Part shown: piece by piece, positions 1-12,100 of the stretch
Numbering within the stretch: the first letter of the stretch is position 1
Layout: each line of letters opens with the position of its first letter
NCBI RefSeq assembly: GCF_963675165.1
Contig: NC_087380.1
Span: 3,897,803-3,961,802, forward strand
Length of the DNA: 64,000 bases
Direction of reading: 5' to 3'
Source: Halichondria panicea
Taxonomy: Eukaryota > Porifera > Demospongiae > Suberitida > Halichondriidae
Made by a program: the position numbers and the translations under genes
Notes under the pieces: model-generated
Database searches by the model: none
What the model was told of the DNA's origin: nothing
What the model saw: the letters and a program-made list of their open reading frames with translations, nothing else

Positions 1-1018
1 CTAAGTGGCTGAATCACTACATGTGTTATACGCAATACAGCGCTGCGATTTGCAAGCACTTAGCTGTTTCCAAAAGAATTGCGGTTTCACTGGCATTTAC
101 GAAACGTGAATCTTGAGTATATGTTGAAGTTAGACGCTCCTTATCATATTTATGAGCTCCTGGTACAAGCTACATGTACACAGGAATTGATGCGTGGATG
201 GGACATTCCTAGTATCAACTCAACACAAAAAAATGGAGCACCCCTTCAGATTTCAACGAAACTTGGCATATACATGTAGATACCTTAATTACCATAAGTT
301 ATATAACAACACCCAATAGCCCCATATGTCATATGGTTCTTAGTTACGAGCCCTGATAATTTAACAAAAGTTACAAATTTTGGTGACCCACCTAAGCTTC
401 AGGGCATAACTTCTGCCATGATTAATTATGACAGCTAGATAAAAATGTAAATGGTTTCCCGTTTGTCCGTGTTTTGCATAGAGTTAGTCAGTTGGGCTTG
501 TCCGCTGTCTGGAATCAAGAAGGTTCACTCTTGGGAGGGTACTTATAAATCCGTGCCAGAGAGGTTGTCATCGAGTGGGAGGTTCCGTTATGGGAGGTTC
601 CACTGTATACATGTAGATGAGGAACAGTGAATAACTGGGTAGTTTGATGAACTGGATTTCCCTGTGCCAGCTATCCCGTGTCAATTGTCCTGAGTAGTGT
701 AGCGTTGTTGTTCTGGTAGTGGTCTTTGACTGTGGTGTACACCTCGATCAGAGTGAAACATGTATCTGAGTGAAAGTTCAGCATGTTATCAATTATATAT
801 GGCCCAACATTTACACAGCATGAGGAAAGAGCTTGCTGCACAAACTAACAGGAGGAGCAAGGAGATATTATCACAAACAGTGCTGTAGCCAAATTTATAA
901 AGCTAACAACAAGCAATTACATTGTGAACAATTCTTAGTAAGTATAAGCTGCTCTGGTTGTAAGAGTGCCTGTGTGACCTCAGAAGTCTCTATCTAAGCT
1001 GGTCTGACTTTCCATATA

Positions 1019-1261
1019 TACCGTATAGCAGGAAATTTTTGCGGGTGCAAATTTTCTCTATTTGGCTCCCAGAGCCCTCAGCAGAAATTTTCGCGGTTTT
1101 AATTTTCGTGTCAATGCCAATAAACCACACCCACCAATAGGTTTTGCACCTGCGTATACCGGTGCGTGGGAGTTTATCCCAGTTTTAATTTTCGCGTTGA
1201 CTACTCTGCCCTCGAAAAACGCGAAAATTTGCACCCCATGAAAATTTCCCGCTATACGGTA
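1019..1261. repeat. Inverted-repeat element, family A (TACCGTATAGC ends)
   Basis: The element begins TACCGTATAGCAGGAAATTT and ends with the complement GAAATTTCCCGCTATACGGTA. It shares internal blocks (GAGCCCTCAGCAGAAAT, ACCACACCCACCAATAG) with the element at 30299-30532, so the two are copies of one MITE-like family. A TA target duplication is possible because both ends are TA. Confidence 0.8.
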
Positions 1262-2202
1262 GTATCTGGTCTCTGTGTTGTCTGTTATCAAGACCATTCT
1301 GAGCAAGTAGAACTTCCCGTTTTTTTTACCAAACCAGTCTTTAGGTACTATTTCCCGCTTTGTATAAGTTTTGTGGTTGAGGTATGGCCACCCCAGAGGA
1401 GGTTGGACGCGCGTCATCCACCGGCAGGTTTTATCACGTGCGCTCATAAAAATCTAATTAAATTGACCGATTAGGCACCATTAGGCACCTCGATGCTCCA
1501 CTGTTTTGTAGGCTGTACAGAGACACTGCAAGTACCCAGAAGTGGTCTAGGAGCATCCCCACCGCCCTCTCACCTTCTCTACACTGCTGAAAAGATTCCA
1601 AGATGGATCTAGACATAGCATTTAGATTTTTTTTGACACTTTTCCAACTTTTACCTAACAGGATTATGATCTATATGAGCAAAGGAGGTCAGAGCACCAT
1701 TAATCTGTTTCTCTTTAGTGCTAGTGTTCTCTAGCTCTTACTTGCACTTTTACATTCTCACCTTTGACCTCAAAGGAATTCTATAAAGATCTACATGACT
1801 GAACGCGTCATGATGATGCATGTCCAACCTCCTCTGGGCCACCCCAGGGTAGCATTAAGGGGCGTGGCACCCTGCTTCAATTATTGGGCCCCCTCTTCTA
1901 TTTGACCACATGTAACAACTAAAAGATTTTCAGTACATGTATAGCTTCTTTGTTCCAAGTCAACATAAGTCTAGTATAGTAAAACTGCTACTGAAGATAC
2001 TAATACTTCTAAGTCTGATGTGGAGATACAGTGTTGAGGTACAGATTTATAGGTATCTCTCTCAGTCTGCTCATCATTGTGCTTTGTTAGCCCACCAGAT
2101 ACCCCTCACCCTCCCCTTTCTTTTTCTGCTAACTAGAACCCTGCACCCAGACAGTTTCACTAACGTAGTTTCACTTAAATAACGTATGATCACCAGGAGG
2201 TA

Positions 2203-2391
2203 TTACTGGAGTTTGCAGAATCTTTGCAACACATGAATAAAAGTGTTGAGCACTGTGGTTCCTTATGTGGGAAATGCTCATACATTTAAGTAGTAAAACA
2301 GACCACAGTGTGTACACAAAATCCATATAAGGAACGGGTAACGCTCTACGCTTTTACTGGTGTGTTGCAAAGACTCTGCAAACTCCAGTAC
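2203..2391. repeat. Inverted repeat with arms around a ~190-bp unit
   Basis: TACTGGAGTTTGCAGAATC at the left is answered by GACTCTGCAAACTCCAGTA at the right, with further pairing of CTTTGCAACA and TGTTGCAAAG. It is a small palindromic element without coding content. Confidence 0.6.
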
Positions 2392-2639
2392 TGTAGCTAT
2401 GTAACAGGGTTTCACATGGTATGTTATGTGGCTTCTATTAATCAATTTACTGATTATGGGATAAAAGTTAAAATTTGCTTAGATATCTCTTTGAAACAAC
2501 TACATGTAATCCTCTAATCGAAGTTTTTTTATTCTAATATATAATTGTAATTAGAGCACTGAGGTGCTAACCCTCGGCTGTTTTACGTCTCACAACCATG
2601 TAGGTAATGATACGGTACGTACATGAACATGGAAAAGCC

Positions 2640-3265
2640 TAGCGGCAACTACCTAAACTATACACTTCAAAGGAAAATAAGATTTGAACGCTACGACAAA
2701 GCTTTGAAACATTGCCAGACATACACTAGGACTATATAGAGTCAGCAGAAAGAAGACTAAAATATAAGGTACCTGTGGGAGTCCTTTATTTGGATCACAG
2801 CAGAGCAGGCCTGAAGTGTTAAAAGTAGGAAACCAGGCTAACATGCAGTGGGACCGGAGTAGGCTCACAGTAGCCAGCAAAGAAGCCTGGAGTCTCTTCC
2901 CATGAAAGCAAATAATTATGTGTCCACGTGGCTGTAAAGTGCCTCAAATTAAAGCCGCGTATAGTACCCAGTTTACAAAGGAGTACAAATACAACAGTTT
3001 ACTGGCATTCTACTACATGTAGCTAGCCTTTCTCTATGGCCAATGTGCGTGTTCAAGCTTCTTAGCTTTTGCTCGCTTTTATTCAACAACGAAGCTTTAA
3101 CATCAAAATCTGCCACTATTAAAACTAATAACTTATTGTGTGAAGGCGGCTATCCATGCTGTAAACGCACTGCTATGGCATCCAGGTGAGCAGGCTCAGA
3201 AATTACAAACAGACAGACAAATCAACAGACTACTATACCCGCTGGCCGCGGCACGGCCTCGGGTA
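2640..3265. repeat. Dispersed repeat R, copy 1
   Basis: Shares blocks with 8040-8420 and 8560-9135: a CAGCAAAGAAGC-type block, a CTTTTATTCAACAACGAAG block, a GCATCCAGGTGAGCAGGCTC block, an AAATTACAAACAGACAGACA block and an end rich in CTGGCCGCGGC. No ORF of note. It is a moderately long interspersed repeat of unknown class. Confidence 0.55.
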
Positions 3266-4265
3266 ATCACCCTCTTTGTAAAAATAGTTTGTTGGGATCA
3301 TAATGGGTTTTGGAGATGTGTGTGTAATTAGTAGTATGGTTAAGAGTGCAATATGACATGACATATTGTTGTCTTCTGACCTCTAAGATCAAAGGAATTG
3401 CAGTGTCAGTCGTACGACATATTGTAGGGAAAATAAATATATGGGGCATATTTCACTGCCTTTTGAGGCCCAACCTCCACCTAAAACTGCAAATCATTGT
3501 TTTTACAGGGACAAGGGATTTATGGTCTCAAGAGTGGTATAAAGAGTGTATTTATGTACTCCTGGCTGTCTGCAAGGCAACGAAGTAGTTATTTGTGTAC
3601 TCGTTACGTCGTAGCCATGTAGTAACTATTACGTAACTATTATCTCCAAAATGCATTATGATCCTATCACTAAACTTTGTAGTTGAAAAGTTATACTACC
3701 CCACTTGGGGTCTGTATCATAGCAACTGGGTGGGGTTTAACATAGTTAAACTCTGCATTTCTCATAAACTCCCTTGCCTTGAGGGCGCACTGATTTTATA
3801 CTAAATCTACACAGTCAAAAGAAGCTAGACACTTGTTGAAAAGGGCAGGACAGATGGGTTTACAAAACATGGCGGGCATTAGCACAGCGCAGCTTGCAAC
3901 ACTTGTTAATTATGGCGCATAGATGGGTCACCAAAATTTGCAGGGCTCTAACTAAGAAGCCGTATGACTGATACATGGGTGTGGTTATATAAACGCATGG
4001 TGATCATAATGGATAAGGATTATATGCAAGTTTCATTGAAAACTGTGGGGTTGCTAATTTTTTTGTGTTGAGTTGACATGGAATGTCCCTAGTATAAAAT
4101 AATGGTATTTATGCGTGAGCGCCTATCATCATATTATCGCATAAATTTGTATCGCAAGTATTGGCCTTTATATCCGAGACCTATACAATCCCTATTGAAA
4201 TCACGGCGTTTAATCGAGGAAATTAATTTATCGCATAAATAAATAATGTTTTCGTAGGCCTAAAA

Positions 4266-5360
4266 TTGGCCAAAAACACAATTAATGCTTACATAATTAT
4301 ATGTCTACCACTACGGTATATTGGGAACGGGAGATGGTCACATGTGTGTGCATTCTCTTCAGGTATGGTAGATTCGAAGAAGTTCTACCTTGTAGACGGA
4401 GGTCTTACATGTAGTGATACACCACCATACACCAACTTGGAAATAACTCTGCGTGAGAAGGGACTCCTGATGAAAAAGGAGACAAAAAGAGAGACGGTTC
4501 TCCTAGATGCCATCATCATAACACACCCTGATGAAGATCATTTGGGCGGGGTCAACAAGCTTATTGCCAACTACACCATCACATGCCCAGTTATAACAAC
4601 GGAAGCAACGATGCTGACAAAAGCCAATTTGACATATGACGAACCAGGCCTTCCTGAAGAAGTCAAACTAATGTTCCCAACGGCACGTCGAAGAATATAC
4701 AAAGATATCACAAATAAGACAGAGATAATGAAAGATCCAAAATTTTTTCCAGAGCCCAAGGACAAAAGTAACAAAAGTAACAAAAGTAGTATCCTGTTTG
4801 CTGTTGTTGGAAGTGTTCTTCTCACTGGGGATTCTACTGGCCAACTCATCAACGAAGCAACCGGACTAGGCAAAGAACTAGCAGAAACGCAAAAACTACG
4901 TGTCTTTCAAGTTCCACATCATGGCAGTGAAGCTAACAGTTTCATACCATATGAAGCAGCAAAGAAAATCCCTAGCACTGACCCCCTACATGCCCTAAAG
5001 GGTAAACATGATGCATACAAATATGCTCTGTTCTATAGGGGAATCAAGGCACATACATATTTTGTATCACACGGTGATCACGGACTATTTCAACACCCAC
5101 ACAGAAATGTCATTACAGGCATTCTTTTAGCTGCTGTCACAGAAGAAACGAATTGTGAGCTAGTTGTTACTGGAACTTTCCATCAAGACAAGATCAACTA
5201 TCCCACGGAAGCCAAGTTCCCAGGCTTCCCCCGGAATTGGGAAGACTATGTAACAATACTGGATCCTGAAAATGGAGACAAAACTCCATATATTACCATT
5301 GGTAGAGAAGGACGTCCTCCCAACACTAAGAAATGGGAGCCTGAACCAGCAGCAAGGTGA
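4266..5360 (+). CDS. Metallo-beta-lactamase-fold hydrolase, start unresolved
   Basis: The frame encodes a metallo-beta-lactamase fold. A strand-turn YLVDGG is followed by the metal-binding motif THPDEDHLGG (HxDxDH), then LLTGDS (the bridging aspartate region) and VPHHGS (the downstream histidine), and a late SHGDH. This order is that of the MBL superfamily, closest in style to ComEC/Rec2-type MBL domains. The substrate cannot be named. A lysine/serine/asparagine-rich insertion (KSNKSNKSS) sits mid-protein. No intron is seen within the domain. The first in-frame ATG is at 4365. The frame is open from 4239, and the preceding IGNG segment resembles the usual first strand (VGxGD), so an upstream spliced exon, or an acceptor at about 4363, is likely. 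Domain confidence is high; gene boundaries are uncertain. Confidence 0.7.
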   Translation: MAKNTINAYIIICLPLRYIGNGRWSHVCAFSSGMVDSKKFYLVDGGLTCSDTPPYTNLEITLREKGLLMKKETKRETVLLDAIIITHPDEDHLGGVNKLIANYTITCPVITTEATMLTKANLTYDEPGLPEEVKLMFPTARRRIYKDITNKTEIMKDPKFFPEPKDKSNKSNKSSILFAVVGSVLLTGDSTGQLINEATGLGKELAETQKLRVFQVPHHGSEANSFIPYEAAKKIPSTDPLHALKGKHDAYKYALFYRGIKAHTYFVSHGDHGLFQHPHRNVITGILLAAVTEETNCELVVTGTFHQDKINYPTEAKFPGFPRNWEDYVTILDPENGDKTPYITIGREGRPPNTKKWEPEPAAR

Positions 5361-5489
5361 GACATTAATTAAGCAACTGATATATATACAGCTCTGTACT
5401 ATACAACTTTATTCCATCCATACACATGCAGGCCTACAAGGGCAAAGCAGCCAGCTAAACATGATTGAGTGAGAGTGTGGAATGCAAAA

Positions 5490-5690
5490 CAAAGCAAGAT
5501 ACCCTTTAATATATGTAACTGTCATGTACACAACGACTCAGTAGTAGCTAGGCACAACACAAGATACCCTTTAATATATGTAACTGTCATGTACATAACT
5601 AGAGCACTACCCAGTAGTAGCTAGGCACAACAAAGCAAGATACCCTCATTTATGCAACTGTCATGTACATAACTAGAGTACTAATTTAAA
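5490..5690. repeat. Tandem repeat, ~75-80 bp unit, about 3 copies
   Basis: The blocks AAGATACCCT, ATGCAACTGTCATGTACATA-like and CAGTAGTAGCTAGGCACAAC recur in the same order about three times, with the last copy diverged. Confidence 0.7.
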
Positions 5691-5807
5691 AGTGCAAACT
5701 TTCGGTTGGTGACATGATAATAAAGAAACCAGAGGAGTGATTGCCAAGCGCCTTAGCGCGAGGCAACTAATACTGCATCGTATCTCAGAAAACCTTTGTA
5801 TGTTATA

Positions 5808-5921
5808 GTTATAACACGGGCACAAGGGATGTATGGAATATATTGCACTGAAGCACGAGGGCGTAAGCCCCGAGGGCTGAGTGCAATATATTCCATGCAT
5901 CCCGAGTGCACGTGTAATAAC
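5808..5921. repeat. Inverted repeat (hairpin-forming element)
   Basis: GTTATAACACG...GGGATGTATGGAATATATTGCACT is mirrored by GTGCAATATATTCCATGCATCCC...CGTGTAATAAC, with a GAGGGCGTAAGCCCCGAGGG centre. A related TGCAATATG palindrome occurs near 6575-6640. Confidence 0.65.
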
Positions 5922-6104
5922 TAGTTTATATCCCGAGGGCATAGCAACATAACACTGTCTTAGTAACACAATATAAACTGCACAAAAAGATGACAAAGAC
6001 AACTCTAGACACAGCTCCATCTCTTCTCTCTCCTAGACGCCAGTATATGCAGCGTATAAGATTGGCATGACAGACGAATGGCTTGACACAAAATTGTTGG
6101 AGTT

Positions 6105-6330
6105 CCAACGCTGAAACCACTGCAAAACAGCCCCACCCCTCTACTGCTGCAAAGAAACAGCCCCACCCCATTTACTGCTGCGAAGAAACAGCCACACCCC
6201 ACTATACTACTCAGTGTAACTGCTGCTCGAACAGCCCCGGCCCCGGCCCCCTCCACTAGCACTATCCTCGGTATCACAACCAAGCCAAAGAAGCTCGCCT
6301 CTACACTGCTGCAAAACAGCTCAAGCCCCC
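6105..6330. repeat. C-rich short tandem array
   Basis: Repeats of CTACTGCTGCAAAGAAACAG followed by CCCCACCCC appear several times with drift (for example near 6125, 6150, 6175 and 6310). The antisense frame gives a low-complexity ORF that I do not consider a gene. Confidence 0.6.
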
Positions 6331-7064
6331 TGCAAAAAGAGCCGCTTCTAGTGCTATGATGAAGCCAGAATTGACTGTGCATCAAGTGGAGGACTAGGTC
6401 TAGGATCACAGAATCTTCACAAAATGAGCCTGGGACGATTTTAAAACCTGCATGGTTGCAAAGAAGAAACTCCAGCAGTGCTGAACATTCATGCATGGCT
6501 GGACTTACTTTGATACTTATTATTTCTCATGATACAATATTTAATTTAATTATGCCAGAGGGGCGTTTTGTGGTCAGTGCAATATGACTTTTCAGCAGTG
6601 CAATATGCTTCATATTGCACTTGGCAACAACATAGCAACGGGATATAAGTATGTATGTATGTCACGCTCAGGAATGTCAACGCTTTAGAAATGCGGAATT
6701 GGGTGTGGCTACATTCGGTTAATCTTTATTACCTCCAAACTGATCTACTATTGGCATAATTATGCAGAGGTAAAAGCTACGTACTAGCTGGAGAAGCTAG
6801 CTTAGGCTGTAGCTATATATGAGTCTCACATGAACAAAGCCAACACGACACTACTACTCGAGATAGCAGAGTTCTTGAGAGACTGATTCTAACCAAAAAT
6901 GTATAATTATGTATTTGCTATTTCATAATTACAGTGGATACACTACCAGAGGAAGTACGACACGAGTGCCTTGATTAGGCTTGTATATCCAAATCTCATT
7001 CTCTATACTCTTAAAATCTACTCTCCTTCTCAAGTTTCTCCTAAAATTGTACTTAAATATCGTA

Positions 7065-7467
7065 TACCGTATAGCGGGTAATTTTCGTGGGGTAAAATAT
7101 TCGTTTTTTTCGTGGGCAGGTTGACCTCCACGAAATGTTATCGTAGGCGTGGCTTATCTGAAAGTAGGAATGCCGTGCAGCCACGAGACTAAATGAAATC
7201 ACGAAAACTACCGTTTCTCGAGTTGAACGAATTTTTTACCCCACAAAACTTACCCGCTATACGGTAGCGTGTAATTTTCGTGGGGAAAAATATTTGTGGT
7301 TTTCGTGGTTGGAGGTCTGACCACGAATATTTTACCCACGAATGAAGCGACCTTGCCTACCTTTACCTGCAGTGCAGGCAGCTACCACGAAAATATTACC
7401 CACGAAATGTCTCAATATTGCTGAACCACGAATATTTTGTCCCCTGAAAATTACCCGCTAAACGGTA
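7065..7467. repeat. Two abutting family B inverted-repeat elements
   Basis: 7065-7266 begins TACCGTATAGCGGGTAATTT and ends ACTTACCCGCTATACGGTA. A second unit shares that last TA and runs to 7467, ending AAATTACCCGCTAAACGGTA. Both are rich in TTTTCGTGG and CCACGAAAAT blocks. A third copy lies at 48101-48277. The shared junction suggests insertion of one element at the TA end of another. Confidence 0.8.
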
Positions 7468-8039
7468 CAACTCTGCGTAGAAAGGGATTGGAAACGAAAG
7501 TGATTCACGTGATGTTTTACAATGAAGTCTACGTAGTGGCTCTGGGACCATCCTTGTATCTCTTCATAACTCCCGCAAAAGCCCGGGAAACTTATTGTGT
7601 CCGATGCATACATCTCAGAGTGACCCCCATTACTAAATCACAAGCTCCCTGTTAGTAAGTATCAATTGAAAACGGAAAAAAAAAACTTGATTGTCGTAAA
7701 GTAGCTAGAGGTACACAGAGCGCTTCTTCATACTTGCGTTCCTATAGTACCTATGATATAGCTAAGGCGGTGTAACTAAATAGTGTCCTGTGTCCCAATG
7801 GCCTCAAGTATGAGATAAAGGTTGATGATTAGCAGCATAACTGCTTGTGGACTTCTTATAGGCAGCAAAACAATTCTCATGAATTCACGTTAACCCTTCA
7901 TGTTAAAAAGTAAACCTCGATTAAATCGCGGAGATACACGGATGGTACTTCGAGGGTACTTCTGTTTCCAATCCCTCTCTACTCTATCTATGGTATGACT
8001 GAGCTGCATGCCTAGCACAGCGAGCAATAAAAACTAAAC

Positions 8040-8420
8040 CAGACTTGAAACACTTGAGAGCAGAGTTTTAGTAGTACATGAGACATGCACTACATGTAGC
8101 TATGGACTAGGATCACAGAAAAGAAGCTTGGAGTCTTAAAAGTATGGGTCCTGGAGTCTTGGTGCTAGGATAACAGAGTAAGCAACTTCCCAATACAATA
8201 ACACTTTCTACTTTAGTGACCCCTTTTCTGGAACAGGATCACTTCAGCTGCAAATAAGTGCCTCGAACAGAGGCCGCGTGTAGCTAGCTCAACGTGCTTA
8301 GTTTGTTCGCTTATTCGACAATGATAACGAAGCTTTAAACGTTGATCCAGGTGAGTAGACTAAGGTGTCACACACAAACCAACGAGAGCACTGAAGTGCT
8401 AACTCTCAGCTGTTAACATA
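8040..8420. repeat. Dispersed repeat R, copy 2 (partial)
   Basis: Carries the same GTAGTACATGAGACATGCAC, AAAGAAGCTTGGAGTCTT, AACAGAGGCCGCGTG and ACAATGATAACGAAGCTTTA blocks found in the other copies of repeat R. It is truncated relative to copy 3. Confidence 0.5.
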
Positions 8421-8559
8421 AATATATGAAGCATGGAAGCTGGCTAAGTAGCAAGTAAATTCTAAGTAGACTCTAGAGGCATGTTGAGAACGGAGTTTTA
8501 GTAGATGTTATATACGTATACATGTACATGTAAGCAATGAAAAATGAAATTCTTAAGTA

Positions 8560-9135
8560 GACTCTAGAGGCATGCTAAGAACGGAGTTTTAGTACATGCA
8601 CTATGGACTAGCTAGGATCACAACAAAGTCAGTCAGCAAAGAAGCTTACTTAGAGTCATTAGAAATATTGCTCGTGGTATGTTCTGGGGCTAGGTAAGCA
8701 AAGAAGCAGCAACCCTAGGGCTGTATTCGAGGCTAGCCCTGACACTACTACAGCTGATCATAATTCTAGCTTTCTACTGTAGTGACCCTTTTCCATTGTT
8801 CCTGGTACAAGATCACTTCAGTTGCAAATATGTATATCTACCTCGAATAAAGGTCGCGTTTAGAACTAGCCAATGTGCAAGCTTCTTAGCTTTTGCTTGC
8901 TTTTATTCGACAAAGAAATTTTAACAACAATATCTGCCACTATTAAAACTACTTGTTGTGTGAAGGCTATCCATGTTGTAAACACAGATCTCTAGCATCC
9001 AGGTGAGCAGGCTCACAAATTACAAACAGACAGACAAACAAACCAACGGACTACTGTATCTGTGGCCGCTCACACACCTCAAGAAACAAACCAACAGACC
9101 GCTATAACCCACTGGCCGCGGCCCGGCCTTGAGTT
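8560..9135. repeat. Dispersed repeat R, copy 3
   Basis: Shares with copy 1 the blocks GCTTTTATTCGACAAAGAA, TCCAGGTGAGCAGGCTCACA, AAATTACAAACAGACAGACA and the closing CACTGGCCGCGGCCCGGCC. It ends just before the last visible SMC2 exon. Confidence 0.55.
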
Positions 9136-9154
9136 AGTTATACTTTAAGCAAAC

Positions 9155-12100
9155 CTTAGCTTTCTTCTTCTCCAGCTCAGCCACGGTAGCTGCTATCTCC
9201 TCTATTGCACTATCAGCCTGGGTAATCTGCTGAGTCAGCTCTTGGACTCCTCCCTTCATCTCATCCAGCTCAGTAGACGACTGTTGACGAGCACTCTGTA
9301 GGGGAGGGGGGGAGGCAATTTGAGTTGCGGTAACTACAATGTACATTGTAATAGACGTTTAATACCCGAGCATGAGACTAATAAAAGATAGCTACATGTA
9401 GGAGATAAAATGCATGGGAAATAATACGTCATATACTGTATAACATAAACATGGCAAGTGCATAGACGGTCTACGCTAAGACACTCTTTTAATTTCAAAG
9501 ATAAGGAGCATCAATTATGTACCCCAGGAAAAGATGAGGTGAGGACTACACAATCTATACTCAATGTCAATGTACAACGAGTATGTACAGTGTATATACA
9601 TGTAGTCATTAAACTCCTGTACAGTGCAACACTCAGATTTTTTTTCACATTTTGTTGCATATCTTCTAAAGCAACGTTGATTTGATCTATTTGAGTGCAG
9701 GTACTAAAAGTTCAACTATTGGCACTTCCATTAGACCACCACCTGTTACATCATCAATATAAAATGGTTGTCTGAAGATATGTACCTCCAAAGGTCTGTT
9801 AGGAATAGAAGTACCCTATTTGCTTGAGTTAAGATCTGAAATTTGTTGTGCATGAACTTGAGTATAATTATTGTTCAACTTTTGAGCTTCAACGGAAGTC
9901 TAAAAAGTAAATACTGCATTTTGGTGGCAAATAATTTCCTAAGGAATACGACTTTCGAGGTTAAGGTCAGATTATAAAAGCATGTACTCAGTGGAAGTAC
10001 GACACGCGTGCCTCGATTAGGATAATTGCCTTTGCAATAACGTTGAGCATGGGCGGATAATTGAGGCATAATTATGCCCACGCTCAAAGTTATTGCAGAG
10101 GCAAACAGCCTAATCGAGACACGCGTGTCATACCTCCTCTGGCAAGTACTACAATAGTGCACTTTTCATCTGTATACTCTAACTTACAGAAGTTAAGGCT
10201 AGTCTCTTTTTGCTAGAAAGGCCATTCTTGTCTAAAAAACAGTGATTTTGCTCCGCTATGCTACTTTTGCTGACATAAGCAATGATATTTCTGTGTGACA
10301 TCCAAAGCTGATGTGATGTCTATCTGCAACTACACTGTTGGTATCGGTCATTCTGTGTCACAGGGGTGTGGCAATTGAGCTTACTACGTGGCCAATCATC
10401 GCCAAAGTCAACTCTCTTTGGTTGTTGCACTGTACATGTAAGGATGTACATGTATGTTATTGCATCCTCAACAATACAGTTTTCATGTAGGTAAACTATT
10501 AAGGATTGCATCTACGTATAGTGTCAATTCTCTCCCCCTAACCACGTGCATACACAGACTCTTGATATTTAGTATCATTTTCCGCCCCCTCACCTCTGCC
10601 TGCACAAACTGGAATGCAATGCTGAGTCTAGATAGGTGCTCCAGCTCCCTCATGACCTTCTGGTATTCCAGGTAAGATGAGCGCTCTTCCTTGAGCTTAC
10701 GAAGCGTTGGTGTGATCTCCTCATTCAGAATCTGAGAGGGTATCGAGGGATATGTAAATAAGTATCAAAGCAGTATCAAGTGGAGTTTGTATGGTGATTT
10801 CTAGTCAAGGTACGTACATAATTATGTATAAGCTGTTATGGCACTTTAAAAGTACTACACATTTTTGGTCCATGTATGTATATATATATATACATGTAAG
10901 ACTGTAAACTGACATGTACTGTAGTTAACCGTTGAACCGCCCATATCAAATATCGGCCCACCCCTTGTTTAGCCTAAATGAAGCCATCAAAACAGGTGGG
11001 CGGTTCAACGGTTAACTACGGTAATATACAAACAGGGAAATTTTCTGCTACGTCCAGTAAGCTCATACTAAGCCAAATTGGGATATAAACAACACACAAA
11101 CATGTTGCCCGTGTTGCATTGAACCTCAAACACTGACCACTGAGATTTCCTTCAGTTTAGCATCTTTCTTCTCAATTGTTTTTTGCGCCGACATCTTCTT
11201 ACTCTCGTACATCCTGGTACCAGCTGCCTCCTCTATCATGGACAGGATCTACAAGGATACAAGAGGTGTAAGTGTGTGTGTACATGTAGATGTAAATTTA
11301 TGCAGACAATCCTGTTCTACATGTACGTGCATGTACACACAAATAGTTTAAATGGGGTAGTGATCTGATTAGAGAAGGAACAGGTCAACAGCACAAAGAT
11401 GTACATGTAACTTAACACACGTACTGCCCCAGTATAATTACAGTTTAGAAGACTAGGAACTTTTGTAGAGCACACGTAAAGCAATTTACTGAGTACTAGC
11501 TAGCTCCTATACTGTATGGGTGCTGCTGCCACAGTGCACCATAATTACTCCTTACCTCAAGAGGCTTCATGTTGAGGACCTTAGTGATCCGTCCCTGCAT
11601 AATGAGGAAGTGAGGGTTGTTGACGTTGAGTTGGACCGACCTGAACAGGTCCTGCACTCTAGAGGGTGTGGCATTGCTCCCATTGATCAGGTACTTATTG
11701 CGACCACCAATCACAACCTACATGTAAGAGGGAGTGGACAAGAGTAATCACTATTAGAAACACTGAGCTACTGTACATACATAATTTTATACTATAGTAA
11801 GGTCTATCCACACTGGTTATTAGAATAAGAAATAAGACTACGTTGTAATAATTGATCATCACCACCATAACACAATTTCATCAGAGGCAGCAGGGCAGAA
11901 ACAGAGCCCCACCATGAATGCTTTGAAAGATCACAGGGTACATGCTAAGAAAAAATCACTCTGATAAACTGTATCCTCAGATAAGACAAAACTACACAAT
12001 AGTTGTACTAAGCTCCAACCAGAAGACATACCTGTCTTGATACAGTGAGCTCATCATAAGACTCGTAGCCGACTGGACTTTGTTTCTTATCTCTATTGTC

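Larger units (their letters stand above)
199..4089. mobile_element. 3.9-kb interval flanked by ~170-190 bp inverted arms
   Basis: The left arm (199-390) and the reverse complement of the right arm (3924-4089) match along most of their length. Both begin GGGACATTCC, continue through CAACTCAACACAAAAAAAT, and share AGAGCCCTG-like and TTTTGGTGACCCA blocks at the inner end. This is either a large non-autonomous element with long inverted ends or two opposed copies of a shorter repeat. No transposase-like ORF is visible inside. Confidence 0.55.
1..4238. other. Non-coding, repeat-rich stretch
   Basis: I see no convincing gene here on either strand. Open frames are all under 130 codons and resemble nothing I recognise. 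The stretch holds a pair of inverted arms (199-390 and 3924-4089), a TACCGT-ended inverted-repeat element (1019-1261), a second inverted repeat (about 2203-2391) and one copy of a longer dispersed repeat (about 2640-3265). Confidence 0.6.
5361..9134. other. Non-coding, repeat-dense stretch
   Basis: No gene is supported. The stretch contains a short tandem array (5490-5690), a hairpin-like inverted repeat (5808-5921), a C-rich tandem array (6105-6330), two abutting family B inverted-repeat elements (7065-7467) and two copies of dispersed repeat R (8040-8420, 8560-9135). It lies exactly where the missing later exons of SMC2 would be expected, and none are visible. Confidence 0.6.

Noticed and set aside
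4571-4873. Minus-strand leucine-rich 100-codon frame
   Set aside because: It is antisense to the metallo-beta-lactamase coding region.
5673-6496. Minus-strand frames of 80-160 codons
   Set aside because: They cover a C-rich tandem array and an inverted repeat, are low in complexity, and match no family.
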